A DNA stretch of 50,000 nucleotides from Bugula neritina (lineage: Eukaryota; Bryozoa; Gymnolaemata; Cheilostomatida; Bugulidae). Each line of letters opens with the position of its first letter. Within the stretch, counting starts at the first letter, position 1. Where the stretch lies: assembly GCA_964035545.1 (NCBI GenBank), contig OZ037767.1, positions 19,050,628 to 19,100,627 on the forward strand, given 5' to 3'. Below are positions 1 through 15,400 of the stretch, piece by piece. The notes beneath the pieces are model-generated. The model saw only the letters and a program-made list of their open reading frames with translations, was not told the origin of the DNA and made no database searches. The position numbers were made by a program, and so were the translations under genes.

Positions 1-3000
1 AAAAAGTCAGTTCATCAGCACAAAACAAACCTATTCCCATTGTTTTTTCTCTTGAGTAGGCCTATAATAAAACTCATGTCAAGTCTATTTAGGTTTCAAG
101 AGATAAAATTAAATATTTGTGAGCTTCCATTAAGGTTTTATATATGTGTTGATTTTCTGATAGTAAAGCATTGCAGCTGCAGCAGCTGCTTTTTAACTGA
201 CCTTGAAAATTATCAACTGATGTAACTTTGACCTTCTGATGATCAGAATTTTTTAAATCTTGCATTTTCCGTTTGATTTTTATTTCTTGACCTCTGTACA
301 TTGTTATGATGGTGATTTGAGAGCAATTATAGTCTTGTTTCAGTAAATAGCTTAATGTAAGGTACACAAAATAGATCTTATTTCATACACATCTTTATGA
401 CTATAACACAGGATGAGCAAAGCATATTTATACAAACAACTGTCTAGACTCTAGAATTTAGATTCTGCAATAAAAGACCGACACCTTCAAAGCATCTGCA
501 TAATTCTACAAGGGGAAAAGGGTGGGGGATTATGAAGCAATCGTAAATTAGTAGCGAAAGTATAGCACGTGGTGTGCTGTAATAGCAAATCATACCACAA
601 TAAAATTATTTGTAATGCCAAAACAGTATGGGATTGATGTCACTGTTATTTTACATCAAGCGCTCTGTTTCATGTTAGTAACAAGTTTTGAAACAAAACT
701 CATTGCCTACATATTATACCTTCATCATTCTCACAGAAATAAAAATCATAAACAAATATAAGTTTATTGTCTATAAGATGTGGAAACATTTCACTACCAG
801 ATCAAACCAAAAAATGAAATGTAAATGAGTTATCAGACATCTTGACATTAATAGGTATACTAGGTGAGATAGTGCATTTGACATGTATGGTATTTGATTA
901 CATTTTAGAAGATAGGACATAGCATATAGCGCTACCTAGATAAAGTTACAACCATATGTATTATATGACAAGCCAGTAGAAAGTCACTTAGTTAAAGCTA
1001 AAGATATATTATATGACATGGTATTAACATATGGTTACCTGGCTAAAGCTACCACCATATCTGCTTCAAAAGTGTTAGATTTGCTCATTAATCCCTGTTC
1101 TTCTTCTTCTGGATTTTGATGATTGAAGAAAAACACAGACTTGGCCATTCCTATAATTAATGTGCACACAAATATATTTGTCAATTTACCTACAAGATCA
1201 TTGAGGATTTCCAATAAATTACTGCATTACAATACTTCTATTAAATGATTATGATAGATTAAGATTACAATAAACTATGAGAACAGATATAAAAATAACT
1301 CATGTGCCACATATCTCATTTGGGTTAAAACTTTCTGTGTTCAATAAAATCAACTAGACCCATCATTATAACTTGTACTATTTGCTCCTTATCAATTTGA
1401 TTTGTTACCCTTATAATATATTTGTTCCGTAGTGAAATGGTTTACATTTATAATTATTTATTATTGATTATATCAACTGATCAATGAAGAATGTTCACCT
1501 TTGACAAACTGTCTGTTCTCTACAGAATGGTGGTCATCCAGCCTGTCGTAGATGTGTCTCATATACTTAGACACTTCTGGTCTCATCCTATGCTGTATGT
1601 TGAGAGTTTTAACAGGGAGTCCGTTATTAACCATTCTTTCAAAGAGAGAGAGGTCAAGGTGATACTGCTTAGCAAGGTCATAGACTGTGGGGCTCGGTTT
1701 CAGCTGCTTGTGGTCTCCTGGTATAAAAGAGAACCGCAACAGATTAACTATAACAGTAAAGCTTCTGACATAAAAAATTCTGATAGCCTACTTTTTTTTA
1801 CTCAGATTAGTTTATCAGTATTTTTGATAGATTAGCCAATGGAAACTTTCAAAATAGTTATCTGGTAATTAATATTTGCTATATTTTTTAGCTGGGTACA
1901 ATCTTAGTTTTCTAAAACAAATAGGCGGTTCTGATTTTCTAATATCTTGAACTTTAAATAATTTCCATAGCTATAGATACAAAACTTAATTGCTCAGCAT
2001 ACAACATATATAACTAATTATTACATATACCTTACAAATTATGAATTCAAGGTATGAATGCTGTTCTAGTGAATATAATATACTCAAGTAACAGTTCAGT
2101 CAATCTGTTTAAACATCGACGATATTTAGAAATTCAAAATTTTAGAATACGAAAGTATGAAAACCAAAATCTTCAAAACAGTTGAAGTCGAAAGTAATGT
2201 GTCTGTGTGCAACAGCTGTATATTAGGGTAATTTGTTATTATAGGCAGTATTTTATTATTGCATTTTGGAGTTGTCTTCTTGCGGAGCTAGCATTAATAA
2301 GTAGATAAACCAGCAACATGCAGTTAATAAATGCAGGTAATCAATAATGTTACAACTTTATATTTTTTTTAATGGACTCAGAAAAATTTTAAAATATGAA
2401 AACGTTTCCAACAAAATAACCAGCAAAAATTAGGTATTACAATAAATTAACTGATGAGAATCATAGCTGTTGCAACAAAATAACGAATAATAATGGAATG
2501 TTATAACAGACTAACCAATGAAAATGAGGTGCTACAGCAAACTAACCAATAAGAAGGAGGTGTTAAAACAAACTAACCAATGAGGTGTTGCAATAAATTG
2601 ACCCATGGTAATGAGGTGTTACAATAAACTAGTCAATGAGAATGAGGTGTTACAATAAACTAACCAATGAGAATGAGGTGTTTACAGTGTTTACTCAGAG
2701 CTGTTATTATGTGAGCTTCAAGAACTTCTGCTGCTTCCTCCACCACCACAATCTCTGGTCCAACTTGTTGTAGAACTGACTGCATTCTAGCAGCTCCAGT
2801 AGTTGTCATTCCAATCACTTTGGCTTTCTTTAAAACGTCAACATCCTGCCGATTTCTGCAAAATAATCAGACCATCAAGAGATTATGCATATTTATATAA
2901 TTGTAATACTTCTTTATGTTAGAGTTCAATAAAAAATATGTTTGACCAAAGTCTAATTCATTTGACAAAATTTGAAGCCTTTTCATAACAGCTATTACTT

Positions 3001-6000
3001 ATTTGTTTTACCTAAATTTAGTAATTTTGATTTGGCTAAGTGATGAAAAATTAAAACATAGTAATTTATATTAAAAACTATTTAATCCACACACAAAGCG
3101 GTGGTTAAGATAAATCCAATCTGTTATATAGGAATAACTGTAAAAAATGAACATAACTTAATGTGTACAGAGATCATTATATAGAAAGTAGAAAGACATC
3201 CAGCCTAGCTGTAATAATAATTAACATTTAATCTTTAATTGGCATTTCAGCATTTCCTTAAAACATTTTTTATCAAGCAGTTTTTTTATACATAATAGAG
3301 CAGTGATGGTGGCACATTTTCTTGTTTGTTGCCTGTTTAATGCAATTTCAAACTTTTGGAAGTGGTTTAAAAATTCACCTCGCCAAACAATGTTTAATAA
3401 TTGCAAACCCGCATCAGTCTTGTGTAAAAATTAAATTATAATGCTGTAAAAACAATTTCTATGGCATAAAATAATGAAGCAGAATTATAATATGCTCAAG
3501 TCCAATCAGTTACAAGAACAGTACACAATGTATACTTTATAGAAACATGAGCTCAGCTACCACCATAACTGAGATAGGCTAGGGGCCTTGGCCATTTATC
3601 TACTAATTAAGAAAAACAAGAATTTGGTAAGAAGAGTGCTTTATTCATTAATTTTAAAATTAATTATGCATTTCTTACTTTGTGTTTCGTTCCTGCTCCA
3701 ACAGCTCTTGAAATTCCTGCAAACAGTTTTTCATTTTCCTGTGGGTTTCTTCATAGTAGTACTTATACCAGTACAGGTACAGCCGCCACCTGTAATATTA
3801 GCACATGTATCTATTAGTGTCTCTACAATCACCAACTGTAATAGTAGCACTTTCATTAATACTGCTATAGTCACTGACTGTATTAGTGGCACAGGTACTG
3901 TAGTGCCATTATAGCTTATTGTGCCATCTGCATATTGTGCAACATTTTACATTGCAAAACTCAATTTGATAAAAAGGACAGCAGGTTGCATAATTGTTGC
4001 ACGCTATTGTAGTTTAAGCTTTATTCCAGCAACCTAACACAGCAAGCCATTCTTATGTTTTTTTACTATCACTATACTTAGTTTCTTGTTACAATAAAGC
4101 AAACACAAGTGTTCCCTTCATACTAACAAACTGCAACTGAAATCTTTACATCTATGTGTTTACAGAACTCTAAAAACAACTTACATATATCAACACTTCA
4201 ACAATAGCTACTTTGGTTTAAAGTCTGCTAACTGAGACAAATAGACATACATAACTTGTACCAGAAGCTAGAAATTTGAGTTTATTTGCGGTTTAATCAA
4301 TTTATATTCTCATACAAACATTAAATGACTTCTAATATGACCGTTAAATGTATCATCTTTCAAGTAACTTTTCGAAGTGCTTTTATCTATCAAAGAATGT
4401 ATGTCAACTGCATCTTTGCAAGGTTTAAATTAATGCTCTACACTTTTAGATTGAGAGGTTGCCTTCTATTATCTACATAAATGTTTTATATCTTTCTAGG
4501 CTGTTTTAAATGTTAAAATTGTTTGCATATATTGTAATGAAACTAATAATATATGTTGCAGTTTGTTATTAAAAAAAATTAGTAAGTCTATATAGTCATT
4601 ATCCCTGTAGAAAACCCCTGATAGAAAAGGTTTTTTAAATCTGGCTAAGGAATTATTTATATGTGGTTCTGGAGAAATTATTGCTGGATGTTCTTGCTAA
4701 CATTAACATAATTACCGAGCCAGTGCTCTAACCTCTAACCTCTAACCTCTAACCTCTAACTTTTAGACCATAGCTGCTACTTGTTGCAGTTTAATGATGA
4801 AAGTTAGGAAATATTTTTATTAAAACAATGTGAAAATTATTCATACTATGATAAATTACGCAGTCACATGACCTACCTCTCTTCTACTGACAAGTCATGG
4901 GCAATATCAACAATATTAGAATTACAATCTTCCTCTAGTAATATTACTTTATCTTCGGTCATAGCCTCTTTGTTCAGTATATGCATTATTGAGCTTTCAG
5001 TTTCGAGCAAAACAGTGGTGTCTGTAACATTTGTTTATATCATTTATGAAAAAACGATTTTAAGAACATATAAGAAACTAAAATGAATTATAAAAAATGA
5101 ACAGTCAGTTGAAAGCTGAATGCGTCTTTAACAACACATTGCCTAATGTCTTGTGTAATAATATATAAACTTTTATACCATTCTATTTAGCTGCACAAGT
5201 AAAATAAAAAAAAAAGAAACGAAGGCTAAACTGGAGCAAGAAATGGACAAAGCACTGAGAGACCTTAACAACTTTGAAGAGCTATATGTGGAAACACAGT
5301 GGAAAAGTCTCAAAAAGTTAGTTTACAAAACAGCAGAAAAAGTATGTGAAAAGCAGCTAATCGTAAACATCAAGACTGGTTTGATGAAACAGATGAACAG
5401 CTAGCGATTCTACTAGAACAACGGAACAGTGCACAAAATAATATGCTAAAAACAAACACACGATCAAACAAAAACAAATATACAGCAGCAAAGAACGAGG
5501 TGCAGAAATACACGAGGAAGTTGAAATCAGACTGGTGGGAGGCAAAGGCTGAAAGTTTACAACAGGCAGCAGATATCAATGATATGAAATCATTTTATGG
5601 AGGACTACGGGAAGTATACGGACTAGATAGAAATACAGTACTGCAGGAGAAGTCAGAAATCCTCAACAGATTTGCTGACCATTCTGCTCAACTCCTGAAT
5701 ATACCTGGTACTCTGGATGTAAGGGCTGCAATGGATATTGAAACAAGACCGGAGGTACACTGTCTCTCTGAGCCCCCAGAAGTAAGGGAAGTGATAGATG
5801 CAATTGACTATATAAGATAAGGTAAAGCACCTGAGAAGTGTGGAATTCCATCAGAAATATGGAAACATGGAGGAACAGAAATTTTGTCTAAACTGCACCA
5901 GCTGATCTTTTTCTGTTTGGAAGGAGGAAAAGGTACCTCAAGACTGGAAAGATGCTAGCATCATCCCGATATTCAAGAAAGGCAGCTGAAGAGATTATGG

Positions 6001-9000
6001 AAACTACAGAGGAATATCCTTGCTCTCTATTGCTGGAAAGATACTCTCACAAATTCTGCTGAACAGGATCAACATGCATGTTGCTCCAGTTGTGCTACCA
6101 GAATCTCAATGTGGCTTCAGGAGTGGTAGAGGTACCATGGACATGATCTTCTGTTTGAGACAAACACAGGAAAAATGTATAAAGCAAAACATGCCAATTT
6201 ATGCTGTTTTCATTGACTTCATTAAGGCCTTTGACACTGTATCAAGAGATGGCCTCTGGCAAGTTCTCATTAAGTGTGGATGCCCTGCCAAATTTGTGAA
6301 CATTGTCAAATCTCTACCTAGTGGTATGCAAGCTCTTCTGTGGCATATGGAAATGATCATTCTAAAGAGTTTGCAGTGACAAACGGTGTTAAACAAGGGT
6401 GTGTTCTTGCACCTACCCTCTTTTCTCTCTATCTGTCAGTCATGCTAGAGGTTGCGTTTAAGGACTGCTCAAATGGAGTATCTATCCAAACAAGACAAAA
6501 TGCAGACCTCTTTAATATAGCTCATTTTAAAGCAAACACAAAAACATCTCAGAAGATCGTAAAAGAAATGCTATTTGCTGACGACAGTGCTCTGGTAGCT
6601 CATGATGCGCAGAGTATACAGCGGCTAGTAGATAGATTCTCTTTGGCTGCTAAACAGTTCAGCTTAAAGATAAATATAAAAAAGACAGAGTGCCTATACC
6701 AACCAGTTAAAAACCAACATGTAGTGCAGCCTCCTGGTGATATTATAATATATAATGAAGCTCTAGTGCAAACAAAAAAATTTCATATATATCTTGGCAG
6801 CACAATATCTGATGATGCCAGGCTGGACGGCGAACTGATCTCCAGGACGGGAAAAGCTATAGTGCAGCCTATGGGAAGCTGAGAGAGAGACTGTGGGACA
6901 ACCACCATGTGTCCCTTCAAGTAAAATGCCAAGCATACAAAGCGATAGTTTTATCCACCTTGCTGTATGGGGCCGAAACATGAACAGTTTATAGAACACA
7001 GGTCAAGAAGCTAAATTTATATATGACGAGGCATTTGAGAGAAATTATGAAGCTAACTTGGAAAGATAAAGTTTCAAATCACGAAATATATAAAAGAAGT
7101 GGTTTAGCTCCAATGGCAGATATGCTCATTGAGCCTAATCTGAGATGGACTGGTCACATTCACAGAATGGATAAAGAGAGACTAACCTAGGCAGCTGTTC
7201 TACTCACAACTGAGTTCAGGGAAAAGGAATTAGGGCCGTCCTCGTCTCAGATTTAAAGATGTAGTGAAAAGAAACTTAAACTGGAGAGGAATTAGACAAG
7301 ATACTTGGCAGGCTGCAGCTAACCGTGGACCTATATCTGGAAAGCTATGATTTATAGACCTAAACCTAGAACAGTCATCGTCGACTCGACGCTAGCTGCA
7401 TGTTTTAAATAAAGGTACACTTTGTCTTTCTAGTAAAAACATGATGAAAAAAGTTGGCAATCTTGAAATAACATTGTTTCCCTTTTTTACAGTACTGTAT
7501 ATTCATTTGCTATAGTCTTCAAAGAAAAGATAAAACTTTACAATCAAAATTTTAAAATCAAAGTTTACACTGCAGCTTTAAGCAGAATAAAATAGCTATA
7601 CATTAAGGTTATGTGATTCATCACTATAGAACAGAAATAATTTTTATGATATAGACCAACATAATATATAGACTACGTTTTACAGGACAGAAAAATATTT
7701 TTTATAGCAGTTTCTTATACTTAAGTTCTAAAATCCTTAAAATTGTGAAGTTAAGGCATCAGCATAGAATGATGATGCCTTAACTTATGATAATATGATA
7801 ATTAAAAACATTCCATGCACATTTTTTCAGGTATAAAGTGTACAAAGACTGTTGACAATAATTGACATCAAAAGGAAGAAATTGTTACACATGTGCATGA
7901 GATGAAAATAGAAAATGTGGGAATGCATCCAATACCTTTGTCAAAGTCCTCATCATTCAACCCATCAATGAGTCTACTCTCTTCTTCCTCACCAATATCA
8001 TCATCTTCAAATAATGAGTCTAAAAGATTTTGAGCAAACAGTAACAATGAAAAGATTAATATAGTAATAATATAACAGCGGTGCTGATCAATGAGTAAAT
8101 CATATTAATAAATATAATACACGTCAACGATTGTTCACATAAATATAAAAATAAAATAAAATAGTTAAAAGGGATTAACAGAAAGTAATTTCTTAAGGCA
8201 AAAATCAATTTATTTTTAGCACTCTATGACAAGCATTCAAATAAAATTTACAATTATAACATGTCTTGCAAAATTTTCAATTAAGTTTAGTAATTTATTT
8301 TTTCTCTATCTGACTTCACTTGTAGTTTTCCAAACCAACTTTTCTTGCTTCTACGTAAAATTGTAGTAATAATTTTACTTTGCTCTGTAAAATATTACAA
8401 ATTCAACTTAATTTATTTTGTTTTACCAGCAGCAGAATTGGATTGGGAAAAGTTAAAAAGAGTATGCTTATTCTGAAAATTTCTTAGTCTGCTCTTTCCC
8501 TCTTCTTTATCTAAAATCATAATTTTGTCTTTCAATCTAAGTAAAATACTTCCTACTGCAATAAAATGCAATTAATATTTTTTTTTAAATTTTCGCTTTT
8601 TAGAGCTTTGCTTTGCTTTAAATTTAAGTTTACTTTTACATAAACTTTGAACTAGTTATTTTGTTAAAAAAATATTGTAAATTGTCAGCTAGTATCAACA
8701 TTTGTAAACTAGCAGCTTATATGGTTAAATTTAAATTGAATTAAATTGTTTAATGTTATGTAGCCAAACCATTCTATTTTTATATTTGCCTGCCTGTTTG
8801 TAACCAATTCTGAATTTTTTGTTCTTCAAAAAGATTCATGTTATCTTTAAACAGATCTCTTAGCTGACGAGCAAATACAAACTGTTCTGGGGGAATCAGA
8901 ACAGCCACTTCAGTCATTAACTCATGTTTTTGCATCTTTTCACATCTTACAGCCAGCTCTTCATATCTTGCCTAGAATTACAGGGTTTTATGACAAATTT

Positions 9001-9336
9001 GATTTAATGCCAATGTGTGAGCTTGTTGCAGATTTAAAATTTGAAAAGTAACTGTCAATCAACAGAAATAAACAGCTTGCTCAGTAAATTACCATTATGT
9101 TGCAACAAAATATTGGGTTTAGCATTAAAATATATTATTATATGTAGATGAAGTGCTTATATAATTTATTGTTGAAGTTATCTGCTCTTTGTTTATATAC
9201 CCTTATGCAAACTACTGCCCGCTAATAAATGAAATTCAATTTTATTCTTTATTTGACTTTGTTGTTTTTTATTTATCTAACTTTTTACCTGGCAGCAGAA
9301 AAGTTCTAGAAATTAGACAGCCCACCTAATAAAACA

Positions 9337-9430
<94 letters not shown>

Positions 9431-12400
9431 GCAGTCTAAGTAGTTTAATGCCATTAAGTTTTTTTTTACATGATAAAAGCTGTCATACCTGAATGCTTTT
9501 TTTCTGCGAGTAAATTCTGCCAATTTCAGACTTCCAAAACTCTTTGCCAGTCAAGTGTGGCCTTTTTGAGGGAAGATTACATTTCTTTAGCTTTTCACTT
9601 TTACTTCTCGAGCCAACTCGCACAACATCTAAACACATATTAACTCTTTTTACGGTTAAAGACATTCATTTAAGTTCTCTAAATATGCAAATGTCCAGAT
9701 TTTACTGTAAAAAGTAATCGGATACTGAAGACATGCGTTAATTTACTTTTTGATCAAAATCGCTGCTAAATTAACATACCGGATGATTCACAAAACACAA
9801 GAATTCCTTCCAAGAACTGATCCAATGCATGGTTGGTGTAGCATACAATTAATAATGGCCTGTTCATTCTGTTAGGCAGTTCGTTGACAAAGTAGTGAAA
9901 TGGGTCGTCCGATTTAGTAGCAGTCATACTGCGTCTGAGTGAGAGTTTGAATGATGAACTAAATAAGTTTTCAATAAGCGTCTCCACAATCCGCAAACCA
10001 ACATAAGTCTTACCAGTGCCTGGAGGACCTGCAAATAAAATATTTATTAAAACAAGCTTTTTTCAATGCATTACCATCAACCACATACAAAATTGACGGA
10101 AATCGCTAAATGCAGCCCAAAGTTTAGAGTCACTGAGTGCAGTATTTGTAGTCACATCACTGTTCAAACTCCAAATCTAAACTCGATATAGTAGATGCAC
10201 CCATTCACACAAACCACTCTGCTCAATGACCCCATACAGGGTGCTGCATCAGCGATTTTCAAAATTTGCAAGCTTGATAAATCATCTGAGACCAATTTAT
10301 TGTGATAATTATATTGATAAGTATGTGAAGGTTTAGGTGTCAATATTAAGAATCTCAATATTATATTATATAGTTATGAAAATAATATAAATAAAAAAAG
10401 GTTATATTTAATTTTACTGTGAAAGTGTTGGCCTAGTATATTACTCTAATTATACTGCATATAATATTAAAATTACCTGAATACTTTTTAGAATGTACTA
10501 AAACTAAGGAATAATGTGTCAGATGTGAACTAAACACCGCGTGACAACATGCTGTATAATGAAAAGTACTAATTTATGCCCAAGAATTTTTTGAACAACC
10601 ATTTATTTTTATCAATTACTTTCTGTCAGGCTTAAAACATTTTGATAGTTAAAACTATGGAAAGTGGAATTTTAAAAGAGTAGGTACTTTGCAGAAATTT
10701 TTCTTGCCTAAAATTATCAGCAGCAGCTAGTCAACACAGCAATATTACGTGTGAGCACAAAGTAGTGTTATGTGCAGATCACACAAATAATTTTCAATAT
10801 ATGAAATAAAATAATATGATATCAATTAAGCTACGAAATCCAAGTTGCATTGCTGTCACTATTGCCTCATTACTAACACAATAAAATTAAACTGACAAAT
10901 AATTTCACTGACATAATTATATTCAAACAAATCTAGCAATAAAATATGATTAAATTTGTTAACATGAAAATTCAGATTAATTAATATAATAATTAAAGTT
11001 CTAATTGATATTCTCTTATTTTGTAATATTAAATAATATTTGTCCCAGTAGTTTTTCTGAAAAATTATATCCAATATATTGATAGATAAAGTTTCTTATG
11101 GTACAAATCTTTCTAAACTATAGCTGTGTTTGATCTGAGGAAACACCGTATACCTTGTATCACAACAAACTCTTTGGTGAGAGCAGTTTTGTACGCCTCA
11201 TACTTTGAATGGTTAAATTCCATTTCCTCTGCTGGTGGCCAATCCTCAAAGTCTTGTAGAGGTACCGGAGATGTGAGACTATTTCCTGTGGGAAGTTCAT
11301 AAGTAACTCCTGGCTCCAAATACATTGGTGAAACTATGTCTGTAGAACATCTAGAAAATCATGCTTTCCTTTAGAAATAGAACTCAACTAAAAGTTTTTT
11401 ACGAAATTTTTTTTCAAAAGTTGTTCAATATGCTTCAATACATTTAGAGCAAAATATTTTGTGCTAATCATGTGAAATCAATGGAGACATTGTATTAGTA
11501 TGCTTAACAGTTGCAGTTGGGTTCAGCAGAATGTAAAACATATGAAATTATTGGGCGAAAATTCAAAATCTAAAATATAAAATAAAAATCTTCAAATTAG
11601 ATGTTTTGGAATTTTGACTAATAATCCTTATACTCTGCGGCTTTAAAATCTATTTAGACCTAAATAATTTCAGTAAAAATGCTCCACAATAATGTAAATA
11701 CAAGTAAGTATAAAATCAGACCTGACAAAATATTTTTGGAATGGTAGTGGGTTGAATGAAGTGAACTGTTGTAACCCTCTAAGGACATGCTGGTAGGCTT
11801 CGTAATAGCTTGCACTTTCTATTACTGTGAAGGGACCTCGTTTGTTCTGTGAGGAATCATAGTGAATTTGGGACTTGGGGAGAAACTTTATTTTTATTGT
11901 TCTACCATTATACCATGGTGTGTTTTTATCTTCTCTTTGGGACACTGTGGCAAATAGGGTGGATTCTGGTAAAAATCTGTCAGTTGAGAGGCAAATCAAG
12001 GAGCCATAGATCAGTTTTTTTGACTTTACCCATATCGAGTTTCTGAAAGCTGGCTGGTGGACAGGCAACCTTGTGAGAAAAAGTAACATTCATTAGTAGT
12101 CATTTTTCCGGTTGAAATAATTTTAGAAAGGAAACTTTAATTATACCAAGGACTGCCTTCATTTTAGATTTTTATACTTAGACTCAACCAAGTTAAAACT
12201 TATGTAACTTAAAAACATTTTCGCAAATATTACAAGAATTAGCCAACTCAACTAGCTAACATGTTTTGTGCACAATTAAGCTTGGTCATTGTAATTCTAC
12301 AAAATGTATATATGTAAAACAACAAAAAAGTTTTGATTTAGTTTAACTTGAATAATGAAATGAAAACCTTAACTGCAGGTTAGTGAGCTTGTTTTACAGA

Positions 12401-15400
12401 ATCTATAACCATGCAAGGCTGGCAAGAATATTACTATCTCATTGCAAATTAGCTAAAATAAAAAGCTACCATTTAAATTATAGACTAGAATTAATTATAA
12501 TTTCAACCCATGTTAAAAATATAGAGACCTCACAATGCAGAGTTTCCCCTTTCTAGTAAGCTCCTCGTGAGTGATTTCAAACTCAGTGTACACTTTGCAG
12601 TTGTCATGGTGGAGCTTTCTTCTACCACCAATATGGGAATTCTTTCTCAAATTGCGAACTCCTTCTCGAATAGTGGAAATGAAATCTTCACGAAGAAGTC
12701 GGAATTGAGTGTCGAGGTAGTCATCTGCATCCTCATATCCTGTTTAATTATTATATGGCAAAAACATCTGATTTGGTAACTATATATGTATACATTATAG
12801 CATGTAACACTCAATTTACCTCTTATAATATATGTATAGTGCTTTAATTGTGGACTTATGTTAGTTGAATATTTCAAAATTTTTCACAATTGAATATTTT
12901 TTTTTGAACTATTAAGCTACCTTGAAAATAAAATTTAAAAAAGAGACTTATCTACATAGAAAAAGGCGCTTAATTCTCCTACTTCTGGCAGGCTTTAGTA
13001 AAGATACTGAAATTATAAAGTGTGCATATAATTTATTCACTCCCTCACATACCTCCAGAAACTTTGTTTCTCCTTAGGCTGACTTTAAATGCGGGGTCTA
13101 TGTCTTTAAGCATAGGTTCAACTGACATACTTCTGAAGTCATCCAAGGGTCGCTTCTCTACACAAACTCTTCCCTTCCTGGCCACATACTCATAGTTCTT
13201 TGCTCTGTATAGAAGCAATAATTATTATTGCGTTCCAGTATCAATGTTGCAATATATATAAAATACATAATTTTTTTTAATTTTGGTTTATTCTTTAAAC
13301 TTAACAGCAAACATGGTAATTATTTTAGAATTTAATTTTACTACTTTTAATTGAAAGCAATCTAAGCAATTAGGTTTAATTTTTTAGCAAGTTGATTTGC
13401 ACGCCAGTATTGTCAATACTATAATAAGCTCTGTGTGACGTTGTTTACATTAGTCATTGCCAGTAAGTCACAACAAATCACAACATGTTTCAGCATGTCA
13501 CAACATGTTACATCATGTCACAGCATGTCACAGTAAGTCACACTGAGTCAAAACATGTCACAGTATATCACAATATGTCACACCAAGTCAAAACATGTCA
13601 CAGTATGTCACAACAAGTCACACTGAGTCACACTGAGTCATAGTGTCACAGACACTTCTAACACAGAGCACCTATCTAATTATATATATGCCTATGTCGT
13701 TAACAAAGTTATTATGCATGTGCCACATGCACTTGTTAGCAGCTTATATCTTAGCACACACTTTAACCGCTGCGAGGTAGTCAAAAAAATTTTCATGCTA
13801 TAAACCTCTTTATACTCACTGCCCACTTTCCTCAAGCTCCTGTTTATAGCATTGATCAGCTAGCTGAATGACGCTGTCATACTCAGCCAGAATACTGGCA
13901 TAGGAGTCAAAGTTTGAAGGAAACGTTCCTTTAAGTATTTTTAAACAAGGCGCTAAGACTTTTCGACTTAAAGGATCAATTCGCAGCAAACTGTTGTAAA
14001 CTTGAAGAAACAAGTGTAGCGATTTTATCAACTTTTTTGGAGGCTCTGCTTGAGACACTAAAATTTCATTCTCCAGTCTTTGCTTACAAATCTGCATTTA
14101 AAAAAATAGTAATATTTTAATAATGAAAACCAAAAACATACCGTTCATAAACACTTTTCTGCTGCAAAAAGAACATTGCAGAATATTTTAATATTGTCCT
14201 ACAGTGTGTTCTGTAGCTGCAACTAACAGCAATGCAAGAAATGCTGAGCTCACTAAAACTGTTATTAGGCGGGTCCAAATGAAACTTGCATTTAGAAAAG
14301 AGAAAGCTAATTGACAGCTATTATACTCAAGACCCTACAATCCAATCAATCTTACCTTTATGGGGGGGGGGGGGCTTGAGCAGTTTTGATGTTACATACA
14401 GTACAGTATGAAAATCTCTTGCAATAACTTTATGACAAGGCAGAAAAGACCCTATATTTAATATTGGTGTTTCAATTTGCATTTATATAGACTGCTTCAA
14501 GTTGGGTTTCTTAATACTCTAAAACCAGCAAATAAGACAATTCCTCATATTTAAAAGTTTTAACTTTTTTCGTTATATGTCATTTTAGCAGAACCTTAAG
14601 TTAATAAAATGTGTATTATATGTTTTTAGCTGTAATAACATCAGCAACTATACCCACCTCTGTGAGAAATTGAGGTTTGTTAAACAGTAGCTCAGTCTTC
14701 AGATTATTTTTATAAGATATCATTATGTCATCAACCTCTAGTGATGTTGCAATTGCCTGTAGTTCAAGGTCGATCCAGTCATGACCCTTCTCACTGTCAG
14801 TGAGCAAATCTAGGAAAGGTTCCTCGCAGCATTTTATGATCGCCTTTACTGGATCTGCTGCGGCAATTTCTTTCAGTCTGAAAAATTGAACGACTTCTGT
14901 TTAATGTGAATCAAACTAGAAGCTTTCTCATAGAAGTAAGCATAAAAATTTATTTTATGATTATATTGAAAATGTTTTGATTGGTTTAGAGACTAAGGTA
15001 ATCAGCCATGAGTTATAAACTATATTAGGGTTAGCAGCTAATAGAAAATAAAACCAATCAATGTATATATATAATGGGGAGAACTACCATTGGCTAGCCA
15101 TAAAAGTAGTAATAATTTCTAATGATGTTTAAAAATAAACATCAGTGAGTTATTGAAGTTTTAATTTTATTTGTACCAAAGAATTGAAAGATGAAAATAT
15201 ATTGATACTGCAGTTTAGCTAGATTAAATTAAACCCAACACATAAATTTCATACTAACTCATTAAACTCAATTGGCCTGCTTCTGTAATATTTTCTGCAA
15301 GATTCTGAACTGCCGGGCTCTTCATTGTCTTCATCAGACTCCCTATGGTGCAGGAAACAATAGAGCATTACTGTGAAAATACCTGTTAGTGTGTTTAGTC

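Noticed and set aside
4726-4760. Telomere remnant
   Set aside because: The heptamer does not match TTAGGG or known animal variants.
9326-9523. Minus-strand frame with repeated YI
   Set aside because: It is the AT microsatellite joined to part of helicase exon 15.
13452-13660. CRISPR-like array
   Set aside because: A 10-bp tandem repeat without spacers, in an animal intron.
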